From NCBI RefSeq assembly GCF_900114355.1, contig NZ_FOSS01000004.1:460238-524237 (forward strand): DNA of 64,000 bases. Reading direction: 5' to 3'. Position numbers and translations under genes: made by a program. The first letter of the stretch is position 1, and each line of letters starts with the position of its first letter. The stretch is from Lysobacter sp. cf310 (GTDB lineage: Bacteria > Pseudomonadota > Gammaproteobacteria > Xanthomonadales > Xanthomonadaceae). This document shows, one piece after another, positions 44,094 to 53,091 of this stretch. A model generated the notes under the pieces. It had not been told where the DNA came from and did no database searches. It saw nothing but the letters and a program-made list of their open reading frames with translations.

Positions 44094-45347
44094 TCAGCCG
44101 CGCAGGCGCGGCATGCCGTGTTCGTCGCGTTCCTCGACCACGGCCTCGTCGAAAATCTTCTGGCGCAGATCGCGCCCCGGCAGTTCGCGGGTGGCCTCGC
44201 CGCGCGCGGCGAGCAGGGCATTGGCGTAGCTCAGGCGCGCGCGCGCATCGTCGCCGGCGGCGGCGAAACCGTGGCCCAGCTCTTCCCAGGCCTCGCTGTT
44301 GGCGCCCTGGGCGAGCGCGCGGTGCAGATAGGCCTCGGCCTGCGGCCATTGGCCCTGGGCACGGGCCAGACGCGCCAGCGTGACCAGCAGCGCCGGGCTG
44401 GCCGGGTGCGCGGACAGCCAGCGCTCGGCATTGCCGCGGCGCGCGTCGAGGCGGCCGATCGGCAGGCGGCCGTAGAGCGCGGCCAGGGATTCGTCCCAAC
44501 GCGTGTCCAGCGCCTGCTCCAGGCTCTTGGCCGCGGCCTCTTCCCAGCGCAGCGCGGCGGCGCGTTCGGCGTAGGCGGCGACCGCCGCCGGTTCGCTCTT
44601 GAGCGGTTTGGGCAGCGCTTCCCAACGATCGGCCAGCACGTTGGCGTCGGCGGCTTCGCGCAGCGAAGCCTCGGCCCACTGCGCTTCCAGACGGCTCAGA
44701 CGATCGGCCGGCACGGCCTGCTGCTGGCGCAGCGGGCCGAGCAGCCCGTAGGCCTCGCCGGCACACCCCAACGCAGCCAGTGCGCGGGCGCGCAGGATCA
44801 GGCCGCGCGGCGGCAGCGGCTGCGCGGCGGGCGCGTCCAGCGCGGCCAGGGCGTCGTCGGCGCGGTCCTCGGCCAGCGCCAGTTCGGCCGCGGCCAGCGC
44901 ACGCGCGGTCGGGTAGCCGCTGCTGCCCAGGCTGTCCAGGTGTTGCGCGCTGGCGGCGGCATCGCCGCGCGCGGCCGCGGCCTGGGCGGCGCCGACGTGC
45001 GCGATCGCGGCGACGTCGTCGCTGCGCGCGGCCAGGGCCAGGGATTTTTCGGCGCGCGACCAATGGCCCTGATGCAGCGCATCCAGACCGTCGATCAAAC
45101 GCGCGCGCGCCTGCTTCTTGCGATGCCGGCGCACCGCCGCGAACGGCAGCGACAGCACCTTCCAGGCCAGCCACAGGCCGATCAGGGTGGCGCCCGCGAT
45201 CAGGATCGCCTTGGGGACGTTGGTGGTGTAGTCGTTGCCGCCGTAGCGCACCAACACGTAACCGGGGTCCTGCACCAGCAGTTGCGCGACCAGGGCGCCG
45301 GCCAGGGCCAGCACGATCCAGAACAGCAGGTTGCGGAACAGATTCAT
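44094..45347 (-). CDS. hemY: HemY family TPR membrane protein
   Basis: 417 residues. Two N-terminal spans (LFWIVLALAGALVAQLLV, then AILIAGATLIGLWLAWKVL) precede a HemY-N region (FAAVRRHRKKQARARLIDGL) and TPR-like helices to the end. Despite its name this proteobacterial HemY is not the protoporphyrinogen oxidase of the same symbol; its role in haem synthesis is unproven. It is the last gene of hemD-hemX-hemY, starting 9 bases after hemX. Confidence 0.93.
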   Translation of the reverse strand: MNLFRNLLFWIVLALAGALVAQLLVQDPGYVLVRYGGNDYTTNVPKAILIAGATLIGLWLAWKVLSLPFAAVRRHRKKQARARLIDGLDALHQGHWSRAEKSLALAARSDDVAAIAHVGAAQAAAARGDAAASAQHLDSLGSSGYPTARALAAAELALAEDRADDALAALDAPAAQPLPPRGLILRARALAALGCAGEAYGLLGPLRQQQAVPADRLSRLEAQWAEASLREAADANVLADRWEALPKPLKSEPAAVAAYAERAAALRWEEAAAKSLEQALDTRWDESLAALYGRLPIGRLDARRGNAERWLSAHPASPALLVTLARLARAQGQWPQAEAYLHRALAQGANSEAWEELGHGFAAAGDDARARLSYANALLAARGEATRELPGRDLRQKIFDEAVVEERDEHGMPRLRG

Positions 45348-45356
45348 CCGGGCTCC

Positions 45357-46382
45357 TCAGCGCGTGGTGCGCAACTGGCGCAGTTGCTGCAGTGTGCTGC
45401 CCAGCGTGGGAACCGTCGGTGAAAGCGGCATGGCGGCCAGCGATTTCAGGGTGTCGCGCTGACGCGTCTGCGCGGCCGAGGCCGGCGCCAGGCGTTGCAG
45501 CCAGCCGTCGGCACGGGCCAGCGCATTGCGGTAGCCGGCGTCGTCGCGACGTTCGGCGGCGGCGCGCGCGAGCGAAATTTCCAGTTGCAGGCCGGCCAGC
45601 GCGATCGCGCGATCGGCCGGGCGCAGCGCGACCGCGCCGTCGCTGGGCTGGATGTCGACGATGTTGCCGAACGCGCGCTGCCACCACGGCGCGCGCGGCG
45701 CCGCGGGTTGGGCGTCGCGCACCGGCGCCAGGCTCAGCGTGCGCGCGAACGCGTCCAGCTCGGCCATCGCGCGCACGCGCGGGTCGATGCCCAGCGCGTC
45801 CAGCGCGGCGCGCTCCTGCATCAGGGTCTGGCGCAGGCTCAGGTAGGCGGGGTCGTCGATGCCGTCGAGCACGCCGCCGGCCAGCGCATAGGCGCGGCGC
45901 GCGCCGGCCAGGTCGCCGGCGATCTGCAGGCGTTGCTGGCCCAGGGTCAGCAGCAGTTCGGTTTCGTCCAGGCGCAGGGCCTGGGCGCCGTGGCGGTCCG
46001 GATCGGCGAGCTTGGACACGCTGTCTTCGATCAGGCTGGCGCGCGTGCCGATGCCGTGCAGTTCGTCGCGCAGCACGCGGTTGGTGGTGTCGGCCTGCTG
46101 CAGGCGGCGGTTCTGCGAACGCTGGTCGTTGCGCAGCGCGTTGATGCGTTCGTCCAGCGCGTCCAGGCGCAGGTCGGCGTCGGCGACCGCGGCGCGTTCG
46201 CGCGCGGCGCGCACCTGCAGTTGTTGCCAGGCGTACCAGCCGCCGGCCGCGAGCAAGGCGAGCAACAGCAACCACAGCCAGGAGTAAGAGGAACGTCGGG
46301 GGGCGGGCGAGGGAGAGGACACGTCGGAGGCGGGCCGGGAGGTGGGGGAGGCCGGGGCGGAAGAATCGGGGGAGGCGCTCAT
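45357..46382 (-). CDS. hemX: HemX family protein (uroporphyrinogen-III C-methyltransferase-like)
   Basis: 341 residues. A proline/serine-rich cytoplasmic start leads to one span (SYSWLWLLLLALLAAGGWYAW), then a coiled coil (RAAVADADLRLDALDERINA) and a helical domain with ELLLTLGQQRLQIAGDLAGA, the HemX signature. It lacks methyltransferase motifs, so the common name is misleading. It lies between hemD and hemY in one unit. Confidence 0.92.
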   Translation of the reverse strand: MSASPDSSAPASPTSRPASDVSSPSPAPRRSSYSWLWLLLLALLAAGGWYAWQQLQVRAARERAAVADADLRLDALDERINALRNDQRSQNRRLQQADTTNRVLRDELHGIGTRASLIEDSVSKLADPDRHGAQALRLDETELLLTLGQQRLQIAGDLAGARRAYALAGGVLDGIDDPAYLSLRQTLMQERAALDALGIDPRVRAMAELDAFARTLSLAPVRDAQPAAPRAPWWQRAFGNIVDIQPSDGAVALRPADRAIALAGLQLEISLARAAAERRDDAGYRNALARADGWLQRLAPASAAQTRQRDTLKSLAAMPLSPTVPTLGSTLQQLRQLRTTR

Positions 46383-46419
46383 GACACCGCCATGCTACCG
46401 GAAGGCCCGTGCTCGCAAG

Positions 46420-47196
46420 TCATGCGGATCCACGCAACTCGTCCGGCACCACCGCCAGCAGCTCGCGCGGACGCGGGCCGGCGGCGACCCGGACCCGGGC
46501 GAAACCCAGTCCGCGGGCGAGCTCGCCCAGGCGCGGGCTGGCGGCCAGCGCGGTGGCGCCGCGCAGGGCGCGCGCGGCGTCGTCGGGCAGGGTTTCCAGC
46601 ACGCGCTGCAACGCTTCGCCGCTGGACAGGGCCAGCACCGCCGGCGCGTCCAGCGCGCGCAGCCGCGCGATCGCGCGCGCCGCGGGCGCGATCGGCTCGC
46701 GCGCATAGACGTCGGCGCGCAGCACCCGCGCGCCGCGCGCCTGCAATTCCGGGGTGAGCAGGCCGCGGCCGCCGGGGGCGGTGATCAGGCCGAGCGCGTG
46801 GCCGGCCAGTTCGCGGCTATCGAGCAGGGCGAGCAGGCCTTCGCTGTCCATCCGCCGCGGCGCCTGCACGCGCGCGATGCCGGCCCGGCGCAAGGCCGCC
46901 GCGCTGCCGGCGCCGACCGCGAACCATTCGCGCCGGCCGTCGTCGCGCAGCGGCCGCAAGGCGTGCGCGGCGCGCACCGCTTCGGGACTGGTGAACACCG
47001 CGTAGGGCGCGCTCAGCGCGGCCGCCAGGGCGGCGCGCGCGGCCTCGTCGTCGCGTCGGCGCCAACGCCACGGCGACAGCGCGATGAAGTCGGCGCCCAG
47101 CCGCGCCGCGGCCCGGCGCAGGGCCGCGTGCGCGCCGCTGGGCCGTAGCGAGATCACGTACCATCGCGGCGGTTGTGGCGGTGTGTGCGGACGCAT
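46420..47196 (-). CDS. hemD: uroporphyrinogen-III synthase
   Basis: 258 residues from the ATG at 47196. It closes hydroxymethylbilane to uroporphyrinogen III with inversion of ring D. The bilobed fold shows WYVISLRPSGAHAALRRAAA, the switch region PYAVFTSPEAVRAAHAL and LALSSGEALQRVLETL. Sequence conservation is low in this family, so the operon order hemD-hemX-hemY is important support. A further ATG at 47262 would overlap the divergent thioesterase gene's start codon, and the extra residues look non-coding. hemC is not adjacent. Confidence 0.88.
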   Translation of the reverse strand: MRPHTPPQPPRWYVISLRPSGAHAALRRAAARLGADFIALSPWRWRRRDDEAARAALAAALSAPYAVFTSPEAVRAAHALRPLRDDGRREWFAVGAGSAAALRRAGIARVQAPRRMDSEGLLALLDSRELAGHALGLITAPGGRGLLTPELQARGARVLRADVYAREPIAPAARAIARLRALDAPAVLALSSGEALQRVLETLPDDAARALRGATALAASPRLGELARGLGFARVRVAAGPRPRELLAVVPDELRGSA

Positions 47197-47260
47197 GCCG
47201 GCAGCTTGGCATAGCCGCGCAGGCCGCGGCATCCCGTCCGCCTCCCCCAACGCGTGCCCC

Positions 47261-47719
47261 ATGAGCCTCGAAGAAGCCCTGCAACGCCTGCGTCACCACT
47301 ATCAATCGATGCCGCCGGTGGCGGCGATGCAGCTCAACGTCGCCGACTACGACGGCCAGCGCCTGCGCCTGCACGCGCCGCTGGCCCAGCACGTCAACGA
47401 CAAGGGCTGCGCCTTCGGCGGCAGCCTGGCTTCGATGATGACCCTGGCCTCGTGGGGGCTGGTCTCGCTGCGCCTGGAACAGGCCGGCATCGACGCCGAC
47501 GTTTATGTGGCCGACAGCCAGATCCGCTACCTCGCCCCCCTGTACGCCGACATCGACGTCGACGCCGAGCTCGCCGCCGACGCCGACTGGGACAGCTTCC
47601 TGAGCACCCTGCGCGAGCGCGGACGCGCCCGCACCGGCCTGGTGGCGCGCGTGCGCCTGCCCGAGGGCGGGGTCGCGACCGACTTCACCGCCCGCTACGT
47701 CGCCATCGCGCGCGGCTGA
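47261..47719 (+). CDS. YiiD-C-type hotdog thioesterase
   Basis: 152 residues, a single hotdog fold. QHVNDKGCAFGGSLASMMTLASWG is the helix-entry block with the conserved Asn/Gly of the YiiD C-terminal domain (PF09500-like), and YVADSQIRYLAPLYADI is the central strand pair. Family members hydrolyse acyl-thioesters, but the substrate is unknown. The frame is open upstream of 47261 without similarity. It diverges from hemD. Confidence 0.85.
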   Translation: MSLEEALQRLRHHYQSMPPVAAMQLNVADYDGQRLRLHAPLAQHVNDKGCAFGGSLASMMTLASWGLVSLRLEQAGIDADVYVADSQIRYLAPLYADIDVDAELAADADWDSFLSTLRERGRARTGLVARVRLPEGGVATDFTARYVAIARG

Positions 47720-47792
47720 GGCGCGCGACACAACACCGGACGCGGAACCGGCTAGCATGTCGGCCGACGCGGTCCCTTGCTGGAGACACCCG

Positions 47793-48209
47793 ATGCGCCT
47801 GTTGAAAGTCCTGCTGCTGCTGTGCCTGTGCGCGGTCGCCGGCGGCGCCCTGGCCAGCAAGAAGACCAACGAACTCGAACGCAACCAGTACGCCTGGTCC
47901 GGCGCGGTGCGCTGGGGCGAGTTCGAACAGGCGCAGAACCTGATCGATCCGATCTACCGCAAGGCCCACCCGGTCACCGCGCTGGAGTTGGAGCGCTACA
48001 AGCAGGTGCAGGTGTCGTCCTACCGCGACGTCGGCTCCAGCCTGGACAAGGAACGCGGCCTGGCCGTGCGCGACATCGAGATCGGCGTGATCAACCGCCA
48101 CACCCAGGCCGAGCGCACCGTGCGCTACCGCGAGGAATGGCGCTGGGACCCGATCGCCAAGACCTGGTGGCTGACCTCGGGGCTGCCGGACCTCTGGGAC
48201 GGCATGTAA
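47793..48209 (+). CDS. secreted hypothetical protein
   Basis: 138 residues. MRLLKVLLLLCLCAVAGGALA is a signal peptide. The mature part has ELERNQYAWSGAVRWGEFEQ, VSSYRDVGSSLDKERGLAVRDIE and a C-terminal strand set RTVRYREEWRWDPIAKTWWL. It resembles small periplasmic proteins of Xanthomonadaceae with no assigned role. CTGGAG lies 10 bases before the ATG. A good terminator follows. Confidence 0.7.
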   Translation: MRLLKVLLLLCLCAVAGGALASKKTNELERNQYAWSGAVRWGEFEQAQNLIDPIYRKAHPVTALELERYKQVQVSSYRDVGSSLDKERGLAVRDIEIGVINRHTQAERTVRYREEWRWDPIAKTWWLTSGLPDLWDGM

Positions 48210-48214
48210 ACCCC

Positions 48215-48252
48215 GCCAGGGCCCGTCGCGACGGGCTCGCCCCGGCTTTTTT
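48215..48252 (+). terminator. rho-independent terminator
   Basis: A long GC stem around the perfect palindrome GCCCGTCGCGACGGGC extends outward with one mismatch to GCC/GGC and is followed by six T (48246 on). It ends the 47793 gene. Confidence 0.85.
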
Positions 48253-48309
48253 GCGCCGCCCGCCGCCGTGGGCGACAATCGCGCCCCCATCCGTCGTCCC
48301 CGTGATCCT

Positions 48310-48747
48310 GTGACCCTAGAAGAACTGCTCGCCTTCGGCAGCCGCCACATGTTCCTGTCGATGGGTCTGGTCGGCCTCACCGTCGCGCTGGTCTACACGG
48401 AAGGCGCGCGCCTGTTCCGCGGCTACAAGGCCCTGCGCCCGGCCGAGCTGACCGGCCTGATCAACCGCGAGAACGCGCTGGTGGTCGACCTGTCGGCGAC
48501 CGGCGATTTCGAGAAGGGCCACATCGCCGGCAGCCGTTCGGTCTCGCCCGGCCAGTTCGATCCCGAGAACAAGCTGCTGGCCAGCGCCAAGTCGCTGCCG
48601 GTGGTCATGGTCTGCCGCAACGGCCAGGCCTCGGCCGACGCCGCCAAGCGCCTGAAGAAGGCCGGCTTCGAGCAGGTCTACTGGCTCGATGGCGGCGTGC
48701 AGGCCTGGCAGCAGGCCGATCTGCCGCTGGTCAAGGGCCGCGCCTGA
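48310..48747 (+). CDS. membrane-anchored rhodanese-like protein
   Basis: 145 residues from a GTG at 48310. A span at residues 17-35 (SMGLVGLTVALVYTEGARLF) anchors a rhodanese domain with NALVVDLSATGDFEKGHIAG, active-site Cys in VMVCRNGQAS, and DGGVQAWQQADLPL. It may carry sulfur as a persulfide. The same kind of gene often precedes secB in gammaproteobacteria (the E. coli yibN-grxC-secB-gpsA order), and secB-gpsA follow here without grxC. Confidence 0.9.
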   Translation: MTLEELLAFGSRHMFLSMGLVGLTVALVYTEGARLFRGYKALRPAELTGLINRENALVVDLSATGDFEKGHIAGSRSVSPGQFDPENKLLASAKSLPVVMVCRNGQASADAAKRLKKAGFEQVYWLDGGVQAWQQADLPLVKGRA

Positions 48748-48749
48748 TC

Positions 48750-48779
48750 CCGCCGCGCGGCGGCCGCCGTGCGCGGCGG
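48750..48779 (+). terminator. GC-rich hairpin after the rhodanese gene
   Basis: A 9-bp perfect stem (48750-48758 with 48771-48779) lies 2 bases after the stop; the following CCCCTTG is a poor T tract. A CATAAT at 48842-48847 downstream is a candidate -10 for secB. Confidence 0.45.
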
Positions 48780-48907
48780 CCCCTTGCGTGCGGCGCGCGG
48801 CGCCCCCACGCCTGAACGCGGGGCGTGGTTCGCACGCATGCCATAATCGGCCTCTTTCCGCGGTTTCGACCGCATCATCAAACACTTAACACCGCTGGAG
48901 TCATCCG

Positions 48908-49420
48908 ATGTCCGAAGAAAACGTCAACGGCGCCGTCGCGCCGGTCGAAGCCGCCGGTCCGGCGTTCACGGTCGAAAAGATCTACGTGAAGGACGTCTCC
49001 TTCGAAGTCCCCGGCGCGCCGGCGGTGTTCAACGAGACCGCGCAGCCGCAGCTGCAGATGAACCTCAACCAGAGCGTGCAGCGCCTCAACGACGCCGCCT
49101 TCGAAGTCGTGCTGGGCATCACCCTGACCTGCAGCGCCGGCGACAAGCCGATGTACCTGGCCGAAGTGAAGCAGGCCGGCGTGTTCGGCCTGGCCGGTTT
49201 CGACGAGGCCACCCTGGACGGCATGCTGGGCACCCATTGCCCGAACGTGCTGTACCCGTACGCGCGCCAGCTGATCAGCGACCTGATCCAGTCCGGCGGC
49301 TTCCCGCCGTTCTTCCTGCAGCCGATCAACTTCGACGCCCTGTACGCCGAAGGCCTGCGTCAGCGCGCCTCGCAGCAGCAGGGCGGTCTGGCCGACGCGG
49401 AGACCGCGGGCAACGCCTGA
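48908..49420 (+). CDS. secB: protein-export chaperone SecB
   Basis: 170 residues. [20 protein letters not shown] and [34 protein letters not shown] are diagnostic SecB segments. The tetramer keeps preproteins unfolded and hands them to SecA. The C-terminal extension ([15 protein letters not shown]) is of usual length. CTGGAG precedes the ATG. gpsA starts 25 bases after the stop, the conserved secB-gpsA arrangement. Confidence 0.98.
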   Translation: MSEENVNGAVAPVEAAGPAFTVEKIYVKDVSFEVPGAPAVFNETAQPQLQMNLNQSVQRLNDAAFEVVLGITLTCSAGDKPMYLAEVKQAGVFGLAGFDEATLDGMLGTHCPNVLYPYARQLISDLIQSGGFPPFFLQPINFDALYAEGLRQRASQQQGGLADAETAGNA

Positions 49421-49445
49421 GGGCCGCCCGCGATCGGACCACGGC

Positions 49446-50489
49446 ATGGGCACGGACACGAATTCCGATGATGCCTCGCTGCGCGTGGCGGTATTGGGCG
49501 CGGGCTCCTGGGGCACCGCGCTCGCCGCCCTGATCGCGCGGCACGGTCACCCGACCGTGCTGTGGGGCCGCGACGCCGACGGCGTCGCGGCGATCGAATC
49601 GCAACACGAAAACCCGCGTTACCTGCCGGGCATCGCCCTGCCGGACACGCTGCGCGCGACCGCCGACATGGCGACCGCGCTGGCCGGCGCCGATCTGGTG
49701 CTGGTGGTGGTGCCCTCGCACGCCTTCGCCGAAACCTTGCGCGCGCTCGCGCCGCATCGTCCGGCGCGGGCCGGCGTGGCCTGGGCGACCAAGGGCTTCG
49801 AACCCGGCAGCGGCCGCTTCCTGCACGAAGTCGCGGCCGAAGTGCTGGGCGACGACGTGCCGCTGGCCGTGGTCACCGGCCCGTCCTTCGCCAAGGAAGT
49901 CGCGCAGGGCCTGCCGACCGCACTGACCGTGCACTCCGACGATGCCGCCTTCGCGCGTGCGGTCGCCGGCGTGCTGCATGGCCCGACCTTCCGCGCCTAC
50001 ACCGGCGACGACATGCTCGGCGCCGAACTCGGCGGCGCGATGAAGAACGTGCTCGCGGTCGCCACCGGCGTCGCCGACGGCATGCAACTGGGCCTCAACG
50101 CCCGCGCCGGCCTGATCACCCGCGGCCTCAACGAGATGCTGCGCCTCAACCACGCCATCGGCGGCCAGCCGGAAACCCTGATGGGTCTGGCCGGCCTCGG
50201 CGATCTGGTCCTGACCTGCACCGGCGACCTGTCGCGCAATCGTCGCCTCGGCCTGGCGCTGGGACGCGGCCAGAGCATCGAAGCGGCGGTGCGCGAGATC
50301 GGCCAGGTGGTCGAATCGGTGCAGACCGCCGACGAAGTCATGCGCCAGGCCGAACGCCACGGCATCGAACTGCCGATCTCCAGCGCGGTCCAGGCCGTGC
50401 TGCACGGCACGATCACGCCCGCCGACGGCCTGCGCCAGTTGCTCGCGCGCGAACAGAAGCCCGAATACCCGCACGAACTGTTCGGCTGA
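49446..50489 (+). CDS. gpsA: glycerol-3-phosphate dehydrogenase [NAD(P)+]
   Basis: 347 residues. It reduces dihydroxyacetone phosphate to sn-glycerol 3-phosphate for phospholipid synthesis. The nucleotide-binding loop is [39 protein letters not shown] and [20 protein letters not shown] (catalytic Lys) follow, with [20 protein letters not shown] for substrate binding. The length is slightly above the E. coli enzyme because of a short polar N-terminus. Co-transcription with secB is likely. Confidence 0.97.
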   Translation: MGTDTNSDDASLRVAVLGAGSWGTALAALIARHGHPTVLWGRDADGVAAIESQHENPRYLPGIALPDTLRATADMATALAGADLVLVVVPSHAFAETLRALAPHRPARAGVAWATKGFEPGSGRFLHEVAAEVLGDDVPLAVVTGPSFAKEVAQGLPTALTVHSDDAAFARAVAGVLHGPTFRAYTGDDMLGAELGGAMKNVLAVATGVADGMQLGLNARAGLITRGLNEMLRLNHAIGGQPETLMGLAGLGDLVLTCTGDLSRNRRLGLALGRGQSIEAAVREIGQVVESVQTADEVMRQAERHGIELPISSAVQAVLHGTITPADGLRQLLAREQKPEYPHELFG

Positions 50490-50589
50490 GTGCGGCATCG
50501 CGCGGCGCGTGGCTGCGCCGTCGTCCGGCTTGGCCTGAGCGCCGGCCGAGGCCACACTAGCGCGCCTCCCCCGCCGAAACGGACTTCCG

Positions 50590-52125
50590 ATGCGCGCGCT
50601 ACTCGCGGTTCTGCCGCTGCTGCTGTGTTTTTCCGCGCCCGCCCGTGCCGCCGTGCCGCCCTGCGGCGAGTATCGCCCCGACGACGAATACGCGCCGCTG
50701 CTGAGCTTCGCCGGCAACAGCGTGAGCGCGCGCGACCGCCAGGGCTTTGTCAGCACCAGCGCCTGGCGCTACCGCATCGACGGCGACACCTTGTTGATGC
50801 GTCACGCCGACAGCCCGCTGCTCGACGTCTACCGCATCGAGGCCGACGGCGAGCGGCTGGTGCTGCAACCCGACCGCATGCGCAGCCAGGCGCTGACCTA
50901 TCGCCGCAGCGCGCCCGCGGTCTGCGTCCCCACGCTGGGCGCGGGTGTCGCGAACGCGCCGCAGGGCACGCCCGAGGCCGAGCAGGATCGCCTGGCCTGC
51001 GCCGCCGGCGACATCCAGGCCTGTGTCGGCGAGCTCGCCTACGACCGCGAGACGCCGGACGATCAGCGCGCCAAGCGCTTGGAGGCGTATTGCCGGCAGG
51101 ACGCCAGCCCCTACGCCTGCGAAGAATGGGCCAAGGCGCTCGCCCCCAAGGATCCGAACGCGCCGCTGTACCTGTTCCGCACCGCGGCGGTATCGGCGCC
51201 GGAACTGGCCGCCTTGCGCGCGGGCTGCCGCGAAGCGCGCTCGGCCAAGGCCTGCACCGCGCTGGCCGAGCAGGACTGGATCGCCGGCCGCTACGCCAGC
51301 GCGCGCGACACCCTGGTCGCCGCCTGCGAATGGCGCCTGGACGCGCAGGCCTGCGAGCATGCGCAGGGCCTGAAGGTGATCGCGCTCAGCGACGCGCCCG
51401 CGCGGCGCAAGCCGCAGCAGCCCTGTGGCACCTACGCCAGCGGCGCCGGCGGCTTGTTCGACGTGTTCCGTTTCGGCGACGACCGCGCGGTGGCCGCCTC
51501 CAGCGACGGCGAAGCGACCATGCGCTATCGCCTGCGCGAGGACCAGGTGCTGGTGCGCCACGACAAGGGCGACGACTTCGTGCTGCGCTGGCTGGGCGAC
51601 GACACCCTGGTCGGCATGGACGACTGGACCCGATTCACCGTCTATCTGCGCGGCATGCCCGAGACCTGCGCGGCGGTGCCGCTGCCGATCGCCAGCGACC
51701 GGATCATCGAAACGCCCTACCGCGTCGACCACTGCGCGCTCGCCGCCGGCGCCAGCGTCGAGGCCTGCTGCGCGAGCGGCTCGATGTCGGCCTGCATGGG
51801 CGCCGGCCACACCGCCGCGCTCGGCGGCGACTGGGCGCGCGCGGCCGGCTACTACGATCGCGTGTGCGCGATGCACGTGCGCGAGGGCTGCGGCAACGTG
51901 GTCGAGGCCTATCACAACAGCGGCGACGACCAGCTCCTGGCCGGCATCCGCAAGGTCTGCCACGACGAGCCGCGTTCGGTTGCCTGCGAGGAACTGGACC
52001 TGGCCAGCGCCGCGACGATCACCCGCAAGCAGTTGGAGCGCGATGTCGAACAGTCGCTGCGCGAACTGCTGGAGCGCGTGCCGGCGGAGGCGCAGGAGGA
52101 AGCGCAGGACGATAGCGGGGACTGA
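50590..52125 (+). CDS. secreted cysteine-rich Sel1-like repeat protein, duplicated
   Basis: 511 residues after a signal peptide (cut near PARA). It contains two copies of a beta-rich unit, VPPCGEYRPDDEY...YRIDGDTLLMRHADS (residues 21-100) and QPCGTYASGAGG...YRLREDQVLVRHDKG (residues 277-360). Each is followed by a string of Cys-pair helices (LACAAGDIQACVGELAY, CCASGSMSACMGAGH) with Sel1-like spacing. An internal tandem duplication of the whole gene is likely. Periplasmic location with several disulfides is expected. No catalytic motif seen; the function is unknown. Confidence 0.7.
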   Translation: MRALLAVLPLLLCFSAPARAAVPPCGEYRPDDEYAPLLSFAGNSVSARDRQGFVSTSAWRYRIDGDTLLMRHADSPLLDVYRIEADGERLVLQPDRMRSQALTYRRSAPAVCVPTLGAGVANAPQGTPEAEQDRLACAAGDIQACVGELAYDRETPDDQRAKRLEAYCRQDASPYACEEWAKALAPKDPNAPLYLFRTAAVSAPELAALRAGCREARSAKACTALAEQDWIAGRYASARDTLVAACEWRLDAQACEHAQGLKVIALSDAPARRKPQQPCGTYASGAGGLFDVFRFGDDRAVAASSDGEATMRYRLREDQVLVRHDKGDDFVLRWLGDDTLVGMDDWTRFTVYLRGMPETCAAVPLPIASDRIIETPYRVDHCALAAGASVEACCASGSMSACMGAGHTAALGGDWARAAGYYDRVCAMHVREGCGNVVEAYHNSGDDQLLAGIRKVCHDEPRSVACEELDLASAATITRKQLERDVEQSLRELLERVPAEAQEEAQDDSGD

Positions 52126-52202
52126 GCAGGCCGCGGCGATGCCCGCGGCTCACCGCGTCCCACGCGCCAGGGCGCTTGCGCGCCTGTCGATCGCCCAAAG
52201 AA

Positions 52203-52224
52203 AAAGCCCGGCATGCCGGGCTTT
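52203..52224. terminator. bidirectional terminator
   Basis: A perfect palindrome, AAAGCCCGGC / GCCGGGCTTT around AT, with A-rich DNA on the left and TCTCTTG on the right. It serves the plus gene ending at 52125 and the minus gene ending at 52252. Confidence 0.85.
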
Positions 52225-52251
52225 CTCTTGTCGTTCGACCGCTACGCTGGA

Positions 52252-52854
52252 TCAGAAGCTGGCGCGAGCGCCGATCATGTACTGCGTGGTGTCTTCGACG
52301 AACTCGACCTCGGCCACGACGCCCCAGGTCTGGTTGAACTTGTACTGGCCGCCGAGGGTGCCGACGAAGTCGCCTTCGAAGTCGCCGCCGTCGATGTAGC
52401 CGGCCTTGACCCAGCCTTCCAGGTTGTCGGTCATCTCGCCGCGGATACCGAGGTTGAGCTTGCCGCCCTTGCCTTCGCCGCTGCTGTTCTCGACCGAGAT
52501 TTCCTGACGCAGGTACGACAGCTCGGCGATGAAGTCGGCGCGGTCGCTGATGTCGGCGTGGTAGCCGAAACCGATTTCGGCGGTTTCGAAGTCGGTGTCG
52601 AAGGTGCCGGGGATGCCGTTGACGCGGACATCGTCCTGGGTCTTGCTGTAGTGACCGAAGACGGTGAAGTTTTCGCCCAGCTCGACCGAGCCGCGGATGT
52701 AGCCGCCGTCCAGCTCCGGATCGAAGCCGGCGACGCCGGTGTCGACGTCAACGCGGGTGTAGCCGCCTTCGACGTAGGAATAGCTCAGGCCCTCGGCCGA
52801 GGCGACGAACGGGGCGGTGGCCAGCAGCGCTGCCAGCACGAGTTGCTTCTTCAT
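52252..52854 (-). CDS. Ax21 family outer-membrane protein
   Basis: 200 residues. The signal peptide ends at ATAPFVASA; the mature start is EGLSYSYVEGGYTRVDVD, which is the Ax21 family hallmark. Eight or so amphipathic strands follow and the chain ends ARASF with a terminal phenylalanine, as for an outer-membrane barrel. Ax21 was once proposed as a signal molecule in Xanthomonas, a claim later withdrawn; a barrel or vesicle protein is the safer view. A second, divergent copy lies upstream. A dyad at 52941-52976 may control it. Confidence 0.88.
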   Translation of the reverse strand: MKKQLVLAALLATAPFVASAEGLSYSYVEGGYTRVDVDTGVAGFDPELDGGYIRGSVELGENFTVFGHYSKTQDDVRVNGIPGTFDTDFETAEIGFGYHADISDRADFIAELSYLRQEISVENSSGEGKGGKLNLGIRGEMTDNLEGWVKAGYIDGGDFEGDFVGTLGGQYKFNQTWGVVAEVEFVEDTTQYMIGARASF

Positions 52855-52940
52855 GAATTCTCAATCCTGATGTTTGGTTTGCGTCCATGCCGCAATGCGG
52901 CGGGGCGCACGATAACGAAACATTCACATCCCCACAACTG

Positions 52941-52976
52941 CCAAAGGCAACACAGATTCCGTGTGACCGCCTTTGG
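52941..52976. promoter_or_regulatory. dyad upstream of the first Ax21 gene
   Basis: CCAAAGGC (52941-52948) pairs exactly with GCCTTTGG (52969-52976), and CACA/TGTG pair inside. It lies about 87 bases before the gene start and downstream of the other gene's terminator, so an operator role is more likely than termination. Confidence 0.5.
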
Positions 52977-53000
52977 AATGGGGTTTAACCGGTTCGGCGC

Positions 53001-53029
53001 AAAAAAAGAGCCCGGCCGGGGCCGGGCTC
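53001..53029 (-). terminator. rho-independent terminator of the second Ax21 gene
   Basis: Read on the minus strand: a 10-bp stem (53020-53029 with 53008-53017), a 2-base loop, then seven T (complement of 53001-53007). A textbook terminator about 60 bases after the stop. Confidence 0.93.
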
Positions 53030-53091
53030 GATCGCGACGTTCGGGGGAGAGAGAGAAAAATCGCGATTGGTACGGGGTGACGCGCTCGCGC

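Noticed and set aside
44780-46144. Plus-strand open frame inside hemX/hemY
   Set aside because: Arginine/proline-rich, no family features; hemY and hemX are unambiguous on the other strand.
52941-52976. Dyad before the first Ax21 gene as a Crp/Clp site
   Set aside because: TGTGA occurs but the TCACA half is not in the right orientation or spacing.
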